Source: Funneliformis mosseae
Lineage: Eukaryota > Glomeromycota > Glomeromycetes > Glomerales > Glomeraceae
DNA: 12,333 nucleotides
Direction of reading: 5' to 3'
Assembly: GCA_910592005.1 (NCBI GenBank)
Contig: CAJVPP010003197.1
Location: forward strand, 1-12,333
Shown: positions 8,250 to 12,333 of the stretch, in pieces
Numbering within the stretch: position 1 is the stretch's first letter
Layout: each line of letters opens with the position of its first letter
The notes under the pieces: generated by a model
Told to the model about the DNA's origin: nothing
What the model saw: only the letters and a program-made list of their open reading frames with translations
The model's database searches: none
Translations under genes and position numbers: made by a program

Positions 8250-9560
8250 CAGGACAAAAGTATCTAGACAATTGCAATATTGCACAAATTTAACTGTATA
8301 TTGCCAATCTTTAAATAATAATAGAATACCCAATTTCTAACCAAATTCATTATTCTTTTTTTTTTCTAGAATCCCACAGCTTCGCTTTTTTAAATAAAAA
8401 AATTTTTTTTATAAATAATTATTTCAATACATAAAGATACCAAAAACCTGTGAGCTTACACTTTTTGAGCATAGAGAAATCGTAAGTTTATCAAAGGGTG
8501 GACATAGCATAAGAAACATCTCAGAAATTATTGGTAAACTAAAATTTACTGTTCATAATATAATTATGAAATACAATAAAGAAAACTGTACTGATACTGC
8601 ACTTAAGAGTTGTAGATTTCCAGCTTTATTAGAATAAGATAAATGTCAACTAGGAAGAATAATCTGACAAAACTGTAAATAAGCTGTGGAAAAAATTACT
8701 GAACAATTTAACCAGAGTCTTAATATTTCATTAAGTAGTAAAACTGTTAAGCGAGCACTGCATTCTATGGATTATTATAGGCGTACTAGTAGGAAAAACC
8801 TTTAGTTTCTGATGTAAATAAAAAAAACGTTTACTTTGATATCATATTAAAAAAGTTGGCAAGATGAATGAAATTTTATAATTTTTAGTGATGAATCTCG
8901 TTTTGAATTATTTAGAAATGATGCTAATTAATAGGTTTGGCATAGGATTTATAAGGCATATACAAAAGATTATTTAATTTCAACAGTTCAAAAGTCAGAA
9001 GGAGTTATGGTTTGAGAGTATTTTTGCAACTTTAAAGTAGGACTACTAGTACTAATTGAGGAAAAATTAAATGCTGAAAAGTATGTAGAATTACTTAAAC
9101 GTTATCTTTTACCTTTTCTTAATGAACTTAAATCTAATAACCATACTTTTTAAGATAATAATGCTCTAGCACATGTAGCACGATTCACAAAAGGTTGGAA
9201 AGAAGAAAATTTACATCAATTATTTCCTTGGTCAGCACAGAACCCTGACCTAATACAATTAAGAATTTGTGAGATGTATTGAAAAGAAAAGTCAGGATGC
9301 ATAGTTCTAAACCAAAAAATAAGTCAGAACTTTTAGCTACTCTTAAAGAAGAATGGTACTAAATTGAACCTGAAAGATTATTAAAGTTAGTTGAAAGTAT
9401 GCTTTATAGAATTAAGGTTGTAATAAAAAGTAAGGGTATCCTATGCTATATTAGTATTATTTTTAGATTATATAAGCTAATGAATGGTTAAAATTTATGT
9501 GTTTTTACTAAAAATTATAATGTTGTAATATAGCTAAAAATTTCTTTAAATTTTTTCAGT
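8250..9560 (+). mobile_element. Decayed Tc1-like element, about 1.3 kb
   Basis: The left end CAGGACAAAAGTATCTAGAC at 8250 has the style of Tc1/mariner termini. The inverse complement of the sequence ending near 9560 reads CTGAAAAAATTTAAAGAA then GCTATATTAC, and matches the left end loosely (shared GCAATATT-like inner part). The distance of about 1.3 kb with one transposase frame of about 335 codons fits Tc1 elements. The right boundary is approximate and no certain TA duplication was identified. It sits about 70 bp from the ATG of the neighbouring minus-strand remnant. Confidence 0.55.
8437..9450 (+). pseudogene. Tc1-like DDE transposase pseudogene (copy A)
   Basis: Clear Tc1 transposase architecture. 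The N-terminal helix-turn-helix reads CELTLFEHREIVSLSKGGHS then IRNISEIIGK. The second helix-turn-helix ends in SSKTVKRALHSM, then RKPLVSDVNKK. The catalytic core has IIFSDESRFELF (first Asp, 8890-8892), GVMV..(E)YF, DNNALAH (second Asp, 9154-9156) and a degenerate NPDLNTIKNL-type block where the third acid is Lys (AAG, 9261-9263). The C-terminus shows LLKLVESML. Single-base frame slips occur near 8800, 8853 and 9256. Stops sit at 8638 (TAA), 8664 (TGA at a usual Arg), 8676 (TAA at a usual Gln), at usual Trp positions before NFIIF, in VMVWG and in NLWD, and at the Gln before the second Asp. The expected start codon is ATA. Length matches the family, so this is a full copy killed mainly by transitions. 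Not functional. Confidence 0.9.
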
Positions 9561-9581
9561 TTTTTTATATTATATACTAGG

Positions 9582-9710
9582 GTCGAAGCAGGAGTTATAA
9601 CTGCAGAAAAATATGTAACTGAAACTGAGAAATATATTAAAGTCGAAAGAGGAGTTTCATCTGCTGCTGAAGAAAGTAAAAATGATCCTGTAATAAATGA
9701 TGGTGAATGA
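9582..9710 (+). CDS. C-terminal tail of an unrecognised coding sequence
   Basis: 43 codons including the stop are open on the plus strand, with normal amino-acid variety (Glu, Val, Ala, Thr, Gly) unlike the surrounding AT-rich text. It begins VEAGVITAEKYVTETEKYIK, and the next 20 residues start VERGVSSAAEES, so the piece is an imperfect 20-residue duplication (60 nt apart, GTCGAAGCAGGAGTT versus GTCGAAAGAGGAGTT). It ends in TGA at 9708. Upstream, TACTAG at 9575-9580 could be an intron acceptor, with the remaining gene elsewhere or destroyed by the Tc1 copy just before it. No family recognised; it may be only a fragment. Confidence 0.35.
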   Translation, partial: VEAGVITAEKYVTETEKYIKVERGVSSAAEESKNDPVINDGE

Positions 9711-9712
9711 TG

Positions 9713-10500
9713 AATTTTTGGGAGATTTGGGGTGAAAATGGGTCAATTTTAATAATTATCTTTACATTTTTTCGGGTGATTTGGGTCGATTTTTTATTAT
9801 TTTTTACATTTTTTTCAGGTGATTTGAGGTGAGAACAGGTTAATTTTTTATTATTATCTTTACGTTTTTTCAAGTAATTTAGGTCAATTTTTTATTATTA
9901 TCTTTATGTTTTTTCAGGCGATTTGGGTGGAAATGAGTCAATTTTAATAATTATCTTTACATTTTTTTGGGTGATTTGGGTCAATTTTTTATTATTCTTT
10001 ACATTTTTTTCAGGTAATTTGAGATGAGAACAGGTCAATTTTTTATTATTATCTTTACATTTTTTCAGGTGATTTGGATGGGAATGGATCAATTTTAATA
10101 ATTATCTTTACATTTTTTTAGACGATTTTGGTGAAAACAGGTCAATTTTAATTATTTTTTACATTTTTTTGGGCGATTTGGAATGGAAACGGGTTGATTT
10201 TAATAATTATCTTTACATTTTTTTGGGTGATTTAAGTGGGAACAGGTCAATTTTAATAATTATTTTACGTTTTTTTGGGTAATTTGAGGTGAAAACAGGT
10301 TGATTTTAATAATTATCTACATTTTTTGGGGGTAATTTTGGGTTAATTTTTCTATTTTTTACATTTTATATTTATTATTTTTACATTTTTTGGGCGATTT
10401 CAGAAGGAATGGATCATATTTTTATCATATATTATTTATTTATCTATATTTAGGATGATTTAAGGGGATTTGGGAGGAAATAGATCATATTTTATTATTT
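9713..10500 (+). repeat. Minisatellite, 51-54 bp unit with 97-bp dimeric section
   Basis: The unit is of the type GGGTGATTTGGGTGGAAATG then GGTCAATTTTAATAATTATC then TTTACATTTTTT. GATTT/TAATTT anchors fall at 9724, 9778, 9821, 9875, 9920, 9973, 10015, 10071, 10124, 10175, 10229, 10280, 10333 and 10396. Spacings alternate 54/43/54/45/53/42/56 and then settle to 51-54, so the left part is a long-short dimer (95-99 bp) and the right part a simple monomer array. Short units lack the GGTGAGAACA-type segment. G is far commoner than C on this strand. Lysine/asparagine-rich minus-strand frames inside it (9637-9873, 9904-10092) are by-products of the repeat. Confidence 0.9.
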
Positions 10501-10651
10501 TATTATTCTATTTATAATAGGAAATTAATCAGTAGATTTTAATAATATTTTGTTATATTTTTGTAAATTTATATTAGGTTATTATTATTAATAAAATTTA
10601 ATATTTATATTTAATAAATTTAATAAATAAAATGTATTGATTATTAATGCT
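10501..10651. other. AT-rich spacer between two repeat arrays
   Basis: Almost only A and T with TAATAAATTTAATA-type text. No feature seen. Confidence 0.5.
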
Positions 10652-11000
10652 GAATTGCTTATACGATTGGAGTCAATTGGTATAGATTGATGTCTGAATT
10701 GTTACTGAATTGAGGCCAATTTTAGACTAATTTTAGGCTGATTTATGGTTAAATTGCTTATCTGATTAGAGTCGATCAGCATGTATCAGCATCTGAATTA
10801 TTGCTAAATTAAGGCCAATTTTAGGCTAATTTATGGTTGAATTGCTTATCTAATTAGAGTCGATCAGCATGTATCCACTTCTGAATTATTACTGAATTGA
10901 GACCAGTTTTAAGCCAATTTATGGTTGAATTTAAGTTCTAAATGGTCATGTCTGATTGAGATTGATCAGTATCTATCAGCACCTGTTTATGCTAATTAGT
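10652..11000 (+). repeat. 88-bp tandem repeat, about 3.5 copies
   Basis: Copies end in TTTATGGTT at 10750, 10838 and 10926. Copies 2 and 3 are both 88 bp and nearly identical; copy 1 is 99 bp because of an extra AGACTAATTTT-like 11-mer, and copy 4 is diverged and partial. The unit runs GAATTGCTTATCTGATTAGA then GTCGATCAGCATGTATCAGC, then CTGAATTATTGCTGAATTGA, then GGCCAATTTTAGGCTAATTT. The last part is itself an 11-bp sub-repeat (GGCCAATTTTA/GGCTAATTTA). No coding potential. Confidence 0.85.
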
Positions 11001-11030
11001 AAATATGGAAAATCGGCTGTAAATAGTATT

Positions 11031-11051
11031 AAAATTAGCCTAAAATTAGCC
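11031..11051 (-). repeat. Inverted echo of the 88-bp repeat
   Basis: The plus-strand text AAAATTAGCCTAAAATTAGC (plus one C) is the inverted complement, with one mismatch, of the GGCCAATTTTAGGCTAATTT block in the tandem repeat (for example 10813-10832). It could fold back on the array in single-stranded DNA or in a transcript. Confidence 0.6.
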
Positions 11052-11090
11052 ATCTGATTTTGAGCTAATTTGGACTATTTTGACTAGTGC

Positions 11091-12106
11091 TTACCATCGA
11101 GTATAATTACCTTTTGCTTTGATTACATCATTTATTCTTTTTGCTATTAATTTTATCAATTTAGTGTATATTTCTAATGCAGTTTCTTCTTATATCTTAT
11201 GGATTTGTTTTCATAACATATCCTTCTCTCTAATTTTAATATCTAATACTCTAATATGACAATCTATATTATTTCACAAGTATTCAATTGGATTCAAGTC
11301 AGGAGATTGTAATGGTCAAAGTAAAAGCTCTACATTATTATCTTTAAACTATTTTTTAGTTAGTATAGCGGTATGTTTAAGATCATTATCTTGCATAAAG
11401 ATAATATTATCAGTACTTAATTCATAGTACTGCAAAATCTCCATAAAATCTTTATTCAAAATCTTATATTAAAGTTCTACATCAAGCTTATTATCTATTT
11501 AATAAAAATAATCTATATCATAAGATGTAAACATTTTCATATAAAAATACTTTTATCACTAAACTTAACAGTAGGTTTAATATGAGTATCTTGAAGGGGT
11601 TCTCCTATTTTTTCCAATAATAATTACATTTCTCTGAACTATATATTTGAAATTTGAACTCATTTGATTATACAATCTTGCTTCATTCATTTATTGTTCA
11701 ATTCTTATATCTCTTTGCAAAATTAAGGCATTTTTCATGATGTTTTTTTGATAATCGTAGCATTTTACACTTTACTCAAGCTACCAAACCATTTCTTTTC
11801 AAAGCTCTATGAATAGTGTTAGTGCTGTCTTCAATATTATCAGAAGATTTAGTGATTTTTGAAGTTGGACCGCAGTTATACATTCCTTTATCATTAAATG
11901 TCTTATATGAGAACTTTCATCTTGCTCATTCAGTTTTTTTGGATGACCTGAACCAGGTTTGTTTTCAACTTTACCAGTCTTTTCATACTTTTTTGAGTCT
12001 TGAAATGGTTATATGGCTTTTACAACCAACTTTGGCAGCAATTTCTCTTGAAGCAAAGCCATTTTTAAAGCTTATATCTCTGTTCAGAAGTTAACTGAAC
12101 CTTAAA
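11091..12106 (-). pseudogene. Tc1-like DD34E transposase pseudogene (copy B)
   Basis: This is a second, different Tc1 transposase. N-terminal: QLTSEQRYKL, then KNGFASREIAAKVGCKSHIT and KKYEKTGKVENKPGSGHPKK. Middle: KRNGLVA.VKCK and LSKKHHEKCLNFAKRYKN. Catalytic core: the usual WSDES block is now SNEF (first Asp to Asn, AAT at 11662-11664), second Asp in FMQDNDLKHTA (11388-11390), third acid Glu in SPDLNPIEYL (11283-11285). The last two are 35 codons apart, the DD34E spacing. The end KAKGNYTRW and stop TAA (11091-11093) are intact. Trp positions before TINE, after TINE, before KCL, before PLQSP, in EYLWN and in MLWKQ are TGA. One is TAG (before FKDN) and one TAA (before SNEF). The Arg in NGLVAR is TGA. 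Frame slips lie near the N-terminus, in the linker before the catalytic core and in an A-run after YYWKK. Not functional. Confidence 0.9.
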
Positions 12107-12333
12107 ATAATAATACAAAAAAAAAAGGTTTTTAAAGGAGTGTAAGTATGCGAAAGGAAGTGTTTATTATAAAATTTATTATTAATAAATAAAAAAAAAA
12201 TTTTTTTTATTTCGATTTTTTTTTTTATTAAATGATAAAAATTAGATCAATCTACATAATACAAAAAAGAAATCTAACTATATTTATTTTGAAGATCTAC
12301 ATCTGTATTACTTATTTAAAAAATATTAAATTA
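12107..12333. other. AT-rich flank of Tc1 copy B
   Basis: A/T homopolymer runs (for example 12190-12230). The GGAGTGTAAGTATGCGAAAG text near 12137-12156 is in the style of Tc1 terminal sequence and may be close to the outer end of copy B, but no matching inverted partner was found beyond 11090. Confidence 0.35.

Noticed and set aside
6290..9450. Full nuclear code change with TAA/TAG as Gln and TGA as Trp
   Set aside because: The intact Sel1 frame uses CAA for its many Gln codons, some stops in the Tc1 copies fall where Gln or Trp is not expected, and stop density in the 6.9-8.2 kb remnant equals chance. Transition-driven decay explains most of it.
9637..10092. Minus-strand Lys/Asn-rich open frames
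   Set aside because: Translations of the minisatellite unit; open only because the repeat lacks stop codons in that frame.
11816..12094. 92-codon plus-strand open frame
   Set aside because: Antisense to the N-terminal part of Tc1 copy B, whose motifs are unmistakable on the minus strand.

Overview
The window looks like nuclear DNA of an arbuscular mycorrhizal fungus (Glomeromycotina, Rhizophagus-like). The basis is strong AT-richness, a long tandem Sel1-repeat protein with the DIFNWLKENQ-type lead-in known from expanded Glomeromycotina Sel1/kinase families, and several Tc1/mariner and pogo elements in various stages of decay. No rRNA, tRNA, CRISPR array or prokaryotic operon was seen. The taxon is an inference from gene style, not from a database match.

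Layout. 1-2677 (minus): a Sel1-repeat gene with 19 full 36-residue units in perfect 108-bp phase. It is open for 520 codons, then interrupted by TGA codons exactly where a conserved Trp stands. A short Cys-x2-Cys coding remnant follows at the window edge. 2678-3257: gene-free leader, possibly with a 5' intron. 3258-3863: a complete 606-bp non-autonomous pogo/Tigger-type element with 22-bp terminal inverted repeats, a TA duplication and a surviving N-terminal transposase fragment. 3866-5226: AT-rich, no gene, a few palindromes. 5227-5913: a probable second non-autonomous element with degenerate terminal repeats and TCGAAAC-type internal repeats. 5914-6290: nothing recognised. About 6290-8178 (minus): an extremely AT-rich remnant of an unrecognised protein of about 600 codons. 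8250-9560: a decayed Tc1-like element (plus). 9582-9710: the tail of an unrecognised coding sequence (plus). 9713-10500: a G-over-C skewed minisatellite with dimeric higher-order structure. 10652-11000: an 88-bp tandem repeat with an inverted echo at 11031. 11091-12106 (minus): a second, different Tc1-like transposase remnant. 12107-12333: AT-rich flank.

How it fits together: this is mostly a transposon graveyard beside a fast-evolving repeat-protein gene. The main cross-cutting signal is mutational. In both Tc1 remnants the damage is dominated by C:G to T:A transitions (Gln or Arg to stop, Trp to stop, Arg to His/Cys, catalytic Asp to Asn, catalytic Glu to Lys). The Sel1 gene carries the same Trp-to-TGA change twice. 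Trp codons have become TGA far more often than TAG. That does not fit classical CpA-targeted repeat-induced point mutation and leaves open an unusual mutator context or tolerated UGA. The only candidate for an intact gene is the 520-codon Sel1 frame.
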